DNA of 46,118 bases from Betaproteobacteria bacterium (GCA_005881595.1 VBBY01000062.1:1-46118); one strand, 5' to 3'; counted from the stretch's first letter, positions 1 to 7,856 are shown. The notes: generated by a model from the letters alone, not told the origin. Numbers and translations: made by a program.

Positions 1-163
1 GAAGGGCCTCGAGCATGAAAGGAGGCTGCGCGGTCGCGCGCGCTTGCGTAGTGGCCGGCGCGAAGAAAGCCGGAACGAGGAGGACCATCCCCGAGCAGCG
101 TGCGGCGAGCCGCAGGCACAGCCCAACCTGTCGCTTAGGCAAGCCGAATTTAGTGACCACCAT
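1..163 (-). CDS. exported protein, 5' end only (runs off the left edge)
   Basis: An open frame starts at an ATG whose first base is 163 and continues leftward off the window. It begins inside the last codons of the GGDEF-EAL gene, overlapping it by 14 bp, which suggests co-transcription. The first ~50 residues are basic, then hydrophobic (LLVPAFFAPATTQARA), which looks like a signal peptide with a possible Ala-x-Ala cleavage site near residue 38. An internal ATG near position 85 is an alternative start and would also give a signal-peptide-like N-terminus. Too little is visible to name a family. A periplasmic sensor or solute-binding partner of the neighbouring c-di-GMP protein is possible, but this is inference. 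Confidence 0.45.
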   Translation of the reverse strand, partial: MVVTKFGLPKRQVGLCLRLAARCSGMVLLVPAFFAPATTQARATAQPPFMLEAL

Positions 164-2438
164 GAAGTTCGGGTAACGCGCGGGTCCTGACAAACGTCGC
201 GAAATCCTCGACGTTCAGGGGATGACAGAAATAGAAACCCTGTCCCTCGTTACATTGCCGAGTCTGAAGAAATCTGAGCTGTTCTTCCGTTTCCACGCCC
301 TCGGCGATCACCCGCTGGTTGAGATCCCTTCCCATGCTGATGACTGCACTGATGACCGAGGCATCGTTGGCATTGAGAAGCATCTTATGCACGAACGACT
401 GGTCGATCTTCAGGGTGTCGATCGGGAATTGCGTCAGGTAGCTCAGGCTTGAGTAGCCGGTGCCGAAGTCATCGACAGAAAGCTGCACTCCCAAGGTCTT
501 GAGTGCCCGGAGCGTGGATCCGGTCGACTTCGCATCCGGCATGAGGACGCTTTCGGTCAGCTCGAGTTCAAGGCAGCCAGGCTCCAGGCCGGTCTCCGTC
601 AGGATGTCGCGAACGTCTTCGAGAAAGCCCTTGTGCCGGAACTGCACCGCGGAGATGTTGACCGCCACCGGCATGGCCTCCACGCCTGCGTCTACCCAGG
701 CTTTGGCTTGCCTGCATGCTTCCCGCAGAACCCAGTTGCCGATCGGGGTGATGAGACCGCAGTCTTCCGCGATGGAAATGAACTGCTCGGGAGGGATGGT
801 GCCGCGAATCGGATGCAGCCAGCGAATCAGGGCCTCGGTGCCGGTCAGCGCACCGGTCTTGAGGTTTATTTTCGGCTGATAGTGTAGGCTGAACTCGCCC
901 CGCTCCAGCGCGCCGCGCAGGCTGGCTTCGGTGCAGAGTCGCTCGACGACCCGGGTATTCATGTCCTGCGTGAAGAACTGGTAATTGTTGCGCCCGTTTT
1001 CCTTGGCGTTATACATCGCGGTGTCCGAACTCTTGATCACGGTGTCCAGGTCCCGACCGTCATCCGGGTACACTCCGATGCCGATACTCATGGTGACGTG
1101 GAGGTCCTGCGCGTCGATGCGATGCGGCAAGGCCAGCGCGGTGAGTATTTTTTTTGCGAAGTGGGCGGCATCCTGCGGGTGCTCGATGTCCGGAAGCAGC
1201 ACCAGGAATTCATCCCCGCCCTGGCGGGAGACGGTGTCCGAGACGCGCACACAAGCGAGCAGGCGTGTCGCAACCGACAGCAGGAGTTTGTCGCCCATCC
1301 CATGTCCCAGGGAGTCGTTGATATGCTTGAAGCGATCCACGTCCAGAAACAATATCGCGGCCTTTCTTCCGTGCCGACGAGCCAACGCGGTCGCCTGAAC
1401 AAACCGTTCATTCAGCAGCACCCGGTTAGGCAAATCGGTGAGGGCGTCGTAGTGGGCCAAATGGGCCATTTTTTCCGCCAATTCCCGCGCGCGGGTGACA
1501 TCGTGGAAAACCAGCACTGCGCCGGTTACCTTGCCGTCGCGGTCGTGAATGGGAGCCGCTGAATCTTCGATCCCGACCTCGTGGCCATTGCGCTGGACCA
1601 GTACCACGCCGGCGGCCATGTCCACGGTCTTGTTTTCCGCGAGGGCCATCTTCGCCGGATTTCGCGCGGGCAGTCGGGAGTCGCCGTCGAGGATGTGGAA
1701 CACTTCGTCAAGCGGCCGGCCCTCTGCCTCCTCTCTACACCAGCCCGTCATCCTCTCCGCGACCACATTTAGATAATTGATGTTGCCTGCTATGTCGGTG
1801 GTGAGCACCGCGTCGCCGATGGAGTTGAGCGTGACCCGGGCGCGTTCTTGTTCTCCGAACAACGCTTCTTCGGTCGACTTGCCCACCGATATATCCTGGA
1901 CCTGCCAGATGAAATACAAAGGCGCACCGTTCCCGTCGCGCACCAGCGACATGCTCAGGAATACGTGTACGTTGTGCCCCCTTTTGTGAACATAGCGCTT
2001 TTCTACCTCGTAAGTGGCGATCTCGCCCGCCAGCAATCTCGCCGCGTGAGCGGAAATGATCGCCAGATCGTCGGGATGAGTCATGGCATGATAGGTAAGG
2101 CCCAGCATTTCCGGCTCGGAATATCCGACGATTCCACACAGGGCTCGATTGACTTTCAGCCAGCGGCCATCGGGTGCTACTAGGGCCATGCCGATCACAG
2201 CATAGTCAAAGGCGCTGTGGACACCCGCCTCGGGGTCTTGCGATGCCGCCGGGCGGGGAGGATGGGCGGCGCCCGCCTCGGCCGTGTGTTGCCGCCGGTG
2301 ACCGACCTCTGCCTGCATGGATTCGACGGGCTTCTGCGCCGGAGCGGCGTCGGGGGCGGCAACTCCGGCCTGGCCTTGCGCGCCTTTGAACCGACTTCGC
2401 CTCGTGGCCGGCACTCGGCTGAGTTTTCCTATACTCAT
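150..2438 (-). CDS. PAS-PAS-GGDEF-EAL c-di-GMP turnover protein
   Basis: A 762-residue cytoplasmic signalling protein predicted to make and/or degrade cyclic di-GMP. After a ~70-residue low-complexity N-terminus it has a PAS domain (about 75-190, with the PAC-like stretch ending WQVQDIS), a second PAS (about 200-325), a GGDEF domain (about 330-495) with an intact RQGGDEFLVLL active site, and an EAL domain (about 505-750). The EAL domain keeps EALIRW, ELTESVLM, the DDFGTGYSS loop and KIDQSFV, so phosphodiesterase activity is likely; diguanylate cyclase activity is also possible. There is no membrane segment, so sensing is probably through the PAS ligands. The ATG at 2438 is preceded by a good ribosome binding site (AAGGAGA). 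Which activity dominates cannot be told from sequence. Confidence 0.93.
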   Translation of the reverse strand: MSIGKLSRVPATRRSRFKGAQGQAGVAAPDAAPAQKPVESMQAEVGHRRQHTAEAGAAHPPRPAASQDPEAGVHSAFDYAVIGMALVAPDGRWLKVNRALCGIVGYSEPEMLGLTYHAMTHPDDLAIISAHAARLLAGEIATYEVEKRYVHKRGHNVHVFLSMSLVRDGNGAPLYFIWQVQDISVGKSTEEALFGEQERARVTLNSIGDAVLTTDIAGNINYLNVVAERMTGWCREEAEGRPLDEVFHILDGDSRLPARNPAKMALAENKTVDMAAGVVLVQRNGHEVGIEDSAAPIHDRDGKVTGAVLVFHDVTRARELAEKMAHLAHYDALTDLPNRVLLNERFVQATALARRHGRKAAILFLDVDRFKHINDSLGHGMGDKLLLSVATRLLACVRVSDTVSRQGGDEFLVLLPDIEHPQDAAHFAKKILTALALPHRIDAQDLHVTMSIGIGVYPDDGRDLDTVIKSSDTAMYNAKENGRNNYQFFTQDMNTRVVERLCTEASLRGALERGEFSLHYQPKINLKTGALTGTEALIRWLHPIRGTIPPEQFISIAEDCGLITPIGNWVLREACRQAKAWVDAGVEAMPVAVNISAVQFRHKGFLEDVRDILTETGLEPGCLELELTESVLMPDAKSTGSTLRALKTLGVQLSVDDFGTGYSSLSYLTQFPIDTLKIDQSFVHKMLLNANDASVISAVISMGRDLNQRVIAEGVETEEQLRFLQTRQCNEGQGFYFCHPLNVEDFATFVRTRALPELHGGH

Positions 2439-2543
2439 TAATGTCTCCTTGCCCGGTGCACGTGACGCCGCTTCAGCGGCGCATTCCGGCAGATTTCCTT
2501 CACTGCTGCAAAGGTAGTTGAAGCAATCGAAGGCAACTGTTCT

Positions 2544-2606
2544 CTAGCGCACATAGGGCAATACATCTAGCGCACATAAGGCAATACATCACATAGGGCA
2601 ATACAT
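2544..2606. repeat. 23-bp tandem repeat, 2.7 copies
   Basis: Two full copies of a 23-bp unit (2544-2566 and 2567-2589) differ by one base and are followed by a 17-bp partial copy (2590-2606). The unit contains CACATAGGGCAATACAT. It lies in the ~450-bp space between the GGDEF-EAL start (2438) and the Crp-like gene, upstream of both. There are no spacers, so it is not CRISPR. It could be a set of regulator sites or a simple slippage product. Nothing else was identified between 2439 and 2750. Confidence 0.85.
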
Positions 2607-2889
2607 GACCATGGGCGCCTGATATGCCGTTCGGGCTACCACACCCGCCGCCATCCATTCATCTTTCCCGTAGCCTGCTCTGTTCGCTGCCGCACATAGC
2701 GCCGGCGAAATCGTCAGATAGGATTTCGCCCGCTGATCAGTCTGCGCAAGATGACCACGAGCGCGATCACCTCCGAGGTGACCGCGCTCATCAGGGCATC
2801 GGGCCGGGGGCCCGGGGAGCTGCGCACGCGCACCCCAGCTGCCGAGCCCGATCGAGGCGGCGAGGCCGAGCGACCTGGTCTTCGGCGAC

Positions 2890-3561
2890 GTGCTCTACGA
2901 GCCCGGCCAACCGATCCGGGACGTCTACTTTCCCACCCAGTCCCTGGTTTCGCTGCTCACGCTGGTGGAAGGCCACCTCGCGCTCGAGGTCGGGCTGGTG
3001 GGCCGCGAGGGCATGGTCGGCATTCCCTTGGCGCTGGGCGTCGAGGTTTCGCCGGTCCGCGCGCTGGTGCAGGGCGCCGGGCCCGCCTTGAAAATGAACG
3101 CGGCCCGCTTCCGCACCGAGCTGCGCCGCAGCCCGCCACTGCAGCGCGAGCTGGACTGCTATATCCACGCGCTGATGGCGCAGATCTCGCAGACCGCCGC
3201 GTGCAACCGCTTCCACGTGGTGGAGGCGCGGCTCGCCCGCTGGCTGCTGATGACTCGCGACCGCGTGCGCTCGGCAGAATTCCGCATGACGCACGAATTT
3301 CTTTCGCACATGCTGGGCGTGCGCCGGGTCGGCGTCACCGAGGCGGCTTCCGCCCTGCAGCGGCAGAAGCTGATCGAGTACAGCCGCGGCAACATCAGGA
3401 TCCTGGATAACCGCGGCCTCGAAGCGGTCTGCTGCAGCTGCTACGAGATCGTCAAGGACATGCACGACGCCGTGCCGCTTCGCAGTCTCGGCGCCTTTGC
3501 TCAGCGCGCAGCGTGGGCCGTCAGCACGTCGGCGACGCAGGCGGTGAGACGCTTGGCGTAG
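2890..3561 (+). CDS. Crp/Fnr-family regulator, 5' end uncertain
   Basis: Encodes a cyclic-nucleotide-binding-like jelly roll (GDVLYEPGQPIRDVYFP, then GLVGREGMVGIPLALG) followed by a C-terminal winged helix (about residues 130-200, with FLSHMLGVRRVGVTEA as the recognition region). This matches the Crp/Fnr type common in Betaproteobacteria, usually ~235-245 residues. The GTG at 2890 would start in the middle of the first beta strand. Homologous-looking sequence (DLVFGD) continues upstream in frame as far as a stop at 2779-2781, with no ATG. A plausible native start (ATG 2751, MTTSAITSEV...) lies in another frame. The gene may therefore carry a frameshift or small deletion between 2751 and 2880. 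The C-terminal ~30 residues after KDMHDA run into the antisense M20 remnant and are probably not native fold. Confidence 0.65.
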   Translation: MLYEPGQPIRDVYFPTQSLVSLLTLVEGHLALEVGLVGREGMVGIPLALGVEVSPVRALVQGAGPALKMNAARFRTELRRSPPLQRELDCYIHALMAQISQTAACNRFHVVEARLARWLLMTRDRVRSAEFRMTHEFLSHMLGVRRVGVTEAASALQRQKLIEYSRGNIRILDNRGLEAVCCSCYEIVKDMHDAVPLRSLGAFAQRAAWAVSTSATQAVRRLA

Positions 3562-3731
3562 TCGAGGTGCAGGAACTCGTTCGGCCCGTGCGCGTTGGAG
3601 TGCGGCCCGAGCACGCCGGTGATGAGGAACTGCGCCTGCGGGTACTTCGCGCCGACCATCGCCATGAACGGGATCGTCCCGCCCTCGCCCATCCACATCG
3701 CCGGCCATTTTTCCGTATTTTTTCCGTACAC
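3501..3731 (-). pseudogene. M20-family metallopeptidase, C-terminal remnant
   Basis: Only the last ~70 residues of an M20 dipeptidase/deacylase-like protein remain. MGEGGTIPFMAM and GPHSNAHGPNEFLHLDYAK are the C-terminal catalytic-domain signatures; the final His-containing GPHSNAHGPNE segment normally contributes metal binding. Everything upstream, including the rest of the catalytic domain and the dimerisation domain, is missing. Homology stops near 3715, at a short AT-rich direct repeat (TTTTTCCGTA twice, about 3708-3728). The break adjoins the decayed integrative element, so insertion or deletion at that element's left side probably removed the rest. Non-functional as a peptidase. Confidence 0.75.
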
Positions 3732-3851
3732 TAGGAACGATATTTTGTATGCCCATGATTTATTGGCGTCCCCCGCGCGTCACGAAAGCTGCCCGCCACC
3801 TTAGCCCAAGAAAGCGGGTAAACGTACGGGTATCTTGAGGACAGTACGGAT

Positions 3852-3894
3852 ATGATCATTCGCTACATCAACTATTTAGCTAAAAAATGATCAT
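3852..3894. repeat. ATGATCAT palindromes flanking the primase remnant's 3' end
   Basis: The palindrome ATGATCAT occurs at 3852-3859 and again at 3887-3894, extended by one base to 9-bp inverted arms. The second copy sits where the primase-like frame loses family similarity. It may mark a recombination scar or element end; this is inference. The rest of 3732-3871 is AT-rich with no recognisable gene. Confidence 0.5.
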
Positions 3895-4039
3895 CGACAA
3901 GCAGGATGCGCCCGTCCTCGAGCTCGCGGATCGCCAGCGACGGTCGTCGGTCGTCATGCGCAGGGCAACGCGCAATCCAGCGATCAACGCGCGTCCGACG
4001 AACTCCTTCGAGCTTGGCGAGCAGCCTCTCGGCAGTCAT
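3872..4039 (-). pseudogene. truncated primase-type zinc-finger protein
   Basis: A 55-residue frame begins at an ATG overlapping the AlpA-like gene's stop (ATGA). Its sequence ([21 protein letters not shown], then [17 protein letters not shown] and DGRILL) matches the N-terminus of the CHC2-type primase/replication proteins found in phage-like and integrative elements. Those continue after this point with a HC(F)AGC segment that completes the zinc site. Here the sequence turns into VDDHFLAK and stops, so the second half of the zinc ribbon and the whole catalytic part are gone. It is the decayed replication gene of the element. Confidence 0.7.
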
Positions 4040-4341
4040 TGATTGGGTCTAGCGTCTCGTTCGGCGATTCGCGCCTTAATGAAGACTTGGATCTCAGACT
4101 GCACCCAGGCACGCACCTTCTCGCCCAACGGCACTGGGCGAGGCGCGCGTCCAAGTGAAATTTGGCGATACCACTCGCTTCGGGAAAGACCGACGATGCG
4201 CAAGACCTCAGGAAGACGAAGCAGTCGTTGCTGTTCCTCGGCAGCCCGATCCCTAAGTTCGGCGATTTGTGTGGCGAGGCGCTCGAGTTCAGCGATGTTC
4301 GCGGCTTGCGCTCGCCTCTCTGCTGGCCCGATGTGTCCCAT
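4036..4341 (-). CDS. AlpA-family regulator/excisionase-like protein
   Basis: A 101-residue protein. Residues ~10-40 are Glu/Arg-rich and probably a short coiled coil. The C-terminal half carries an AlpA-type winged helix ([20 protein letters not shown], then [18 protein letters not shown]), the MerR-like fold used by AlpA activators and excisionases of P4-like elements. The ATG at 4341 is used; a TTG three codons upstream is possible. It lies about 100 bp downstream of the integrase on the same strand and overlaps the primase remnant by 4 bp, so it belongs to the integrated element. By family analogy it would control integrase expression or excision; the repeated motif upstream of the integrase is a candidate target. 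Confidence 0.75.
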   Translation of the reverse strand: MGHIGPAERRAQAANIAELERLATQIAELRDRAAEEQQRLLRLPEVLRIVGLSRSEWYRQISLGRAPRPVPLGEKVRAWVQSEIQVFIKARIAERDARPNQ

Positions 4342-4442
4342 GGGACGCAACGGTACGCAGCCTTGACCTTGTCGCTAATGGCGTGTGCAAGCGCCATTTC
4401 TGCGACCTCGCCCGGATATGTGGTTCCCCGGTTACCACAGAC

Positions 4443-5660
4443 TCATGCTGCCTTCCCCGAATTGATAGAAACAACGTTGCCGATCGCCAGTCCGTCGAGG
4501 AAGTCGGACCAGTGCTGCATCATCTTGCGTCGCTCGTCCATCTTATCGGCGTAGTTGTAGCTCGCCCGAGTTTTATTTCGCTCAATATGTGCAAGTTGAA
4601 GCTCGATCGCCTCCGCAGCCCAGCCTTGCTTATTTAGCTCTGTGCTAGCAGTCGACCGCGCGCTGTGCGGCGTGAAGTGCTGGAAACCCATGTCCACCAG
4701 GGCATGGTTTAACGTGCTGCCGCTCATGGGGCACATGGTGTCATTGGCGCTGGGAAACACGTAGTCAGACCCATTTGCTAACTTGAGAAGCTCGCGCAGC
4801 CATTTCACCGCCTGCCGGCTGAGCGGAACGATGTGCGGTCTCTCCATCTTCATGCGTTCGGACGCGATGGTCCATTCTGCACGATCCAGATCAAACTCAG
4901 CCCACGGCGCTTCAACCAGTTCATGCTTCCTCGTGAAGGTATGCAGCAGCAGCCGGATTGCGTACTTGGTTTGCTCGCGGCCGGTGTAGCTATTCACAGC
5001 TTTTAGTAGCTCCGGGATCTGCCTCATCGGCAGCGGCTTTCCCATCGGTTCGCCCTTGGGAATCTCGAGAAAGTTACCGACGTCGCGAGCCGGATTCCCG
5101 AGGTTCAGAGACCGCGGCTGTTTCCTGAACACGTCGGCCAACAGCAGCCGGGCGTAGAACGCCGTCTTGGCACCGCGCTTCTTGGCGGTCGCCTTCACCA
5201 GATCCTCGATATCGCCCGCTGTGACGTTCCGGATGGGCTTATCGCCAATCGTCGGGTAGATGTCGCCATCCAGCCATCGCCGAGCGTTTCGGCGCCAGCT
5301 CTTGGACCTGGTAGGAGCCTTGGCCGCGTACCAATCCTCGGCCCGAGCCTTCAGGGTGTTCTTTCGGTCGAGCTCAGCCGCTGCCTTCTTTTCCTGCTTT
5401 GCCCTTGATGGGCTGATTCCCTGCGCTACGAGCGCTCTGGCCGCACTCACGGCGTCCCGGGCAGCCGTGAGCCCCACTTCTGGGAACCGCCCGATAGTGA
5501 GCGTCCTACGCACGCTCGCGAGGCGGTAGTCGAAGCGCCAGGACTTCGCCTCGTGTGGAGTGACAAAGAGATAGAGCCCGTCGCGATCAGCAATCTTGTA
5601 TGGCTTGTCTTTCGCCTTTGCCTTCCTGAACCTCAAATCCGGTGCATTTTTCTTCGCCAT
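4443..5660 (-). CDS. P4-type tyrosine integrase (DUF4102 N-terminus)
   Basis: A 405-residue site-specific recombinase. It has the N-terminal arm-binding DUF4102 domain (about 1-90: DRDGLYLFVTPHEAKSWRFD, RRTLTIGRFPEVGL), a SAM-like core-binding domain and a C-terminal catalytic domain. Catalytic-type residues are visible: Arg in FTRKHELVEAPW, the H-x-x-R box PHSARSTAST, His in QLAHIERNK and the Tyr in RASYNYADK. The length is normal for the family and the gene looks intact. The ATG at 5660 follows GAGGG at good spacing; a TTG further upstream lies inside the repeat operator. Base composition is visibly less GC-rich than the neighbours. It mobilises, or once mobilised, the element containing the AlpA-like and primase remnants. 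Confidence 0.9.
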   Translation of the reverse strand: MAKKNAPDLRFRKAKAKDKPYKIADRDGLYLFVTPHEAKSWRFDYRLASVRRTLTIGRFPEVGLTAARDAVSAARALVAQGISPSRAKQEKKAAAELDRKNTLKARAEDWYAAKAPTRSKSWRRNARRWLDGDIYPTIGDKPIRNVTAGDIEDLVKATAKKRGAKTAFYARLLLADVFRKQPRSLNLGNPARDVGNFLEIPKGEPMGKPLPMRQIPELLKAVNSYTGREQTKYAIRLLLHTFTRKHELVEAPWAEFDLDRAEWTIASERMKMERPHIVPLSRQAVKWLRELLKLANGSDYVFPSANDTMCPMSGSTLNHALVDMGFQHFTPHSARSTASTELNKQGWAAEAIELQLAHIERNKTRASYNYADKMDERRKMMQHWSDFLDGLAIGNVVSINSGKAA

Positions 5661-5671
5661 GCCGCCCTCGC

Positions 5672-5724
5672 TTGACGGTATTTGAGCCATGCATCGGCCC
5701 GATACCGTCAACCGATACCGTCAA
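5672..5724. promoter_or_regulatory. repeated ATACCGTCAA sites upstream of the integrase
   Basis: The 10-mer ATACCGTCAA occurs at 5702-5711 and 5715-5724, within two abutting 13-bp direct repeats (CCGATACCGTCAA). It also occurs inverted at 5672-5681 (TTGACGGTAT), 12 bp before the integrase ATG. Three copies within ~50 bp upstream of an integrase suggest arm-type integrase sites or operator sites for the AlpA-like protein. The remaining sequence to 5839 shows no tRNA 3' end and no gene. Confidence 0.6.
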
Positions 5725-5839
5725 TCGCGACAGGATTCAATGGGATGCGTCGGGACGCCCTGAAACGCATATTCATAGGGAAACTGCGGAATTCAGGGCG
5801 TAGCTGACACTTACCTGGACGCCCAAGACAACGATCAAT

Positions 5840-6610
5840 CTAAACGTACTTTACAGCGAGCGCGAGCACCTCGATCAGCCCGAGCGCGAAGAACAGGCGC
5901 ACCATCCCTCCCATCACTGCCACGGGTGCGGAGCGCATCTGGCGCGTCGCCTCCGTGCCCGCCGCGACCGGGAGCACGGCGACCGCCAGGCTGAACGCGA
6001 GGCACTTGAGCGCGAAGCCGACCAACGCGGGGGGATCGAATACTCGCGCGATCGTGCGCGAGTACTCGTTGAAACCCCAGGGGGAGAAGCCGTACATGGC
6101 GAGGTAGGCAGTCACGAGCACCAGGCCACAGCCAAGAATGGTGAGCGCTGTCACCGATATCCCGGTGGCCAGCACCCGCGGCAGAAATTCGCGTTCGAGA
6201 GGATCCATGTCCTCGGCGCGCATGCCGTCGAGCTCGCCAGACACCTGCATCAAGGCGATTTCGGTATTGATCGCGGCTCCGGAACGCAGCGCGACGAACA
6301 GCGCGGTCAGCAGCGGAATCACCTCCAGCACCAGCACGCGCAAAACCAGTTCGAGCGCATAGGCGGCAAGGTCGAAGTCGCGCGCCACGCTGACAGTGAT
6401 CTGGACCACGACCAAGCCCAGTAACGCTGCGAACAGAGAGAAGCGGATCAGCACCTGCCAGGCCGTGAAATAAATCTGCTGCAGCGCGACGCTGCGAGTG
6501 TGCGGCGTATAGCTCGCGGGTGACAACCCGGCCACTGCTACCGCAAGCGCCAAGCGGGCGGCGCGTCCCCAGACCCGGATCCAGCCGAGGGTTGCGTCGC
6601 GCCTGGTCAT
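5840..6610 (-). CDS. MlaE/YrbE-family ABC transporter permease
   Basis: A 256-residue inner-membrane protein of the MlaE permease family, which works with an MlaF ATPase and an MlaD/MCE protein to move lipids or, in other subfamilies, hydrophobic substrates across the envelope. Several membrane segments are evident (for example FSLFAALLGLVVVQITVS and VLEVIPLLTALFVALRSG). The family's central amphipathic EALRVMQVDP-like region appears as IALMQVSGELDGMRAEDMDP. The ATG at 6610 overlaps the dehydrogenase stop by 4 bp (ATGA), so the two are translationally coupled. No mlaF or mlaD gene follows; the downstream side is cut by the integrative element. Partners must lie elsewhere or were lost. Confidence 0.8.
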   Translation of the reverse strand: MTRRDATLGWIRVWGRAARLALAVAVAGLSPASYTPHTRSVALQQIYFTAWQVLIRFSLFAALLGLVVVQITVSVARDFDLAAYALELVLRVLVLEVIPLLTALFVALRSGAAINTEIALMQVSGELDGMRAEDMDPLEREFLPRVLATGISVTALTILGCGLVLVTAYLAMYGFSPWGFNEYSRTIARVFDPPALVGFALKCLAFSLAVAVLPVAAGTEATRQMRSAPVAVMGGMVRLFFALGLIEVLALAVKYV

Positions 6611-7686
6611 CGGCCTTCGGCGAGCCGCTGCACGGTCTCGCGTGCGAGCTTCAGCTTGACGCCGGCGGCCTGGATTTCCTCCCAGGTGGTCCGGTCCACC
6701 GGGATGCCATCCTTTTCGCGCTTGCGCCGCATCTCGCGCTCGGGATCGCCGGCAATGCGTACCTTGTCGAATCCGGGCGCGGGCCGGCCCTGGTGCAACC
6801 ACTCGAGGAACAGCCGCGCTTCGCGCTCGAAGGCGGGAGCGGTGCCGAGGCGCGCGGGATTGATGACAATCGCCAGCATTCCGTTCAGCACGCGCTGCTG
6901 CTGGCTTTCTTCATAGTGCCAGGTGCCGCCGCCGCTCAGCGCGCCGCCGAGCAGCTCGCACGCCAGGGCCATACCGTAGCCCTTGTGCTCGCCGAACGGC
7001 AACATGGCGCCGAAAGGCGGCACGACCGCGTAACGCGGATCGTCCGTCGGATTTCCCTGATTGTCGATCAGGCGTCCTAGAGGCACCTTCTCGCGCTTGT
7101 TGTGCGCGACACGCAGCTTTCCCTGAGCCACCGCGCTCGTGGCGTAATCGAGGATGAACGGCGGCCTGCCCGGCAGCGGCACGCCAATGCAACAAGGATT
7201 GGTGCCGAAGCGGGCATCGCGCCCTCCATACGGCGCTACGCGCGCGTGAGAGATCACATTGACGAAGTGAATCGACACCAGCCCTTCCTGCACCGCCAGC
7301 TCCGCCCAATGTCCAATGCGGCCCAGATGATGCGTATTGCGCAGTGCCATCACGCAGCATCCGTGCTGCTTGGCACGCTCGATCGCCATGCGCATCGCCT
7401 CTAGACCGATGGCCTGGCCGTATCCCTTCCTGCCGTCGAGCGCGAGCAGCGCGCCGGCATCGAGCATTGCGGCCGGATGGCGGTTCGCCTCGAGACCGCC
7501 TTCGAGCAGCGCGTCGATGTAGCGCGGGATCATGCCCACGCCGTGCGAGTCGTGTCCGGTGAGGTTCGCGGTAACGAGATTATCGGCGACCAGTTTCGCC
7601 TCGCGCGGCTCGCTGCCGCCCGCGGCCACGATCGCCTCGATCGCGCGGGTCAGGGGACCGGCCTGGAATACCAGCGTGTCAGCCAT
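6607..7686 (-). CDS. malate/L-lactate dehydrogenase (Ldh2) family oxidoreductase
   Basis: A 359-residue NAD(P)-dependent oxidoreductase of the Ldh2/MDG2/YiaK family, a fold distinct from classical malate dehydrogenase. Family hallmarks are the N-terminal GHDSHGVGMIPRYI segment with its conserved His, ALRNTHHLGRIGHW, the nucleotide-binding GTNPCCIGVP and ILDYATSAVAQGKL, and GEHKGYGMALACELL. Known members act on 2-keto or 2-hydroxy acids such as malate, sulfolactate, ureidoglycolate, 2,3-diketogulonate and cyclic imino acids; substrate cannot be assigned here. The ATG at 7686 faces the Bug receptor divergently, with an inverted repeat between them. The neighbouring sugar-acid-type genes suggest a keto/hydroxy acid from the same pathway. 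Confidence 0.88.
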   Translation of the reverse strand: MADTLVFQAGPLTRAIEAIVAAGGSEPREAKLVADNLVTANLTGHDSHGVGMIPRYIDALLEGGLEANRHPAAMLDAGALLALDGRKGYGQAIGLEAMRMAIERAKQHGCCVMALRNTHHLGRIGHWAELAVQEGLVSIHFVNVISHARVAPYGGRDARFGTNPCCIGVPLPGRPPFILDYATSAVAQGKLRVAHNKREKVPLGRLIDNQGNPTDDPRYAVVPPFGAMLPFGEHKGYGMALACELLGGALSGGGTWHYEESQQQRVLNGMLAIVINPARLGTAPAFEREARLFLEWLHQGRPAPGFDKVRIAGDPEREMRRKREKDGIPVDRTTWEEIQAAGVKLKLARETVQRLAEGR

Positions 7687-7792
7687 CGCTACTCAGTCCG
7701 GCTTGATGCCGCGGCCGCGGTGACGGCCGCAGCCCAAATGATCCAACGCTGCATTGCCTTCTCCCAAGCGAGCAGCGAGTTTACTTGTTTGG

Positions 7793-7817
7793 CGACGCGA
7801 TGCGCTACGTCGCGTCG
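7793..7817. promoter_or_regulatory. 8-9-8 inverted repeat in the ldh2/tctC divergent promoter region
   Basis: CGACGCGA (7793-7800) and TCGCGTCG (7810-7817) are perfect 8-bp inverted arms separated by 9 bp, in the 170-bp space between the divergent dehydrogenase and Bug-receptor genes. A TATATAT stretch (7822-7828), which could be a -10 for the rightward genes, lies just beyond. The arrangement fits an operator for a dimeric regulator acting on both directions. No regulator gene is adjacent. The site is GC-rich, so chance is not excluded. Confidence 0.4.
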
Positions 7818-7856
7818 TGGTATATATCCACGACCCCTTTGTTCGGAGTCCTAGCC

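Noticed and set aside
2544-2606. Tandem repeat considered as a CRISPR remnant
   Set aside because: Units abut without spacers and no cas gene is near.
5725-5839. tRNA 3' end as the attachment site of the integrase
   Set aside because: No T-arm plus acceptor pattern or CCA-type end could be found on either strand; the attachment site remains unidentified.
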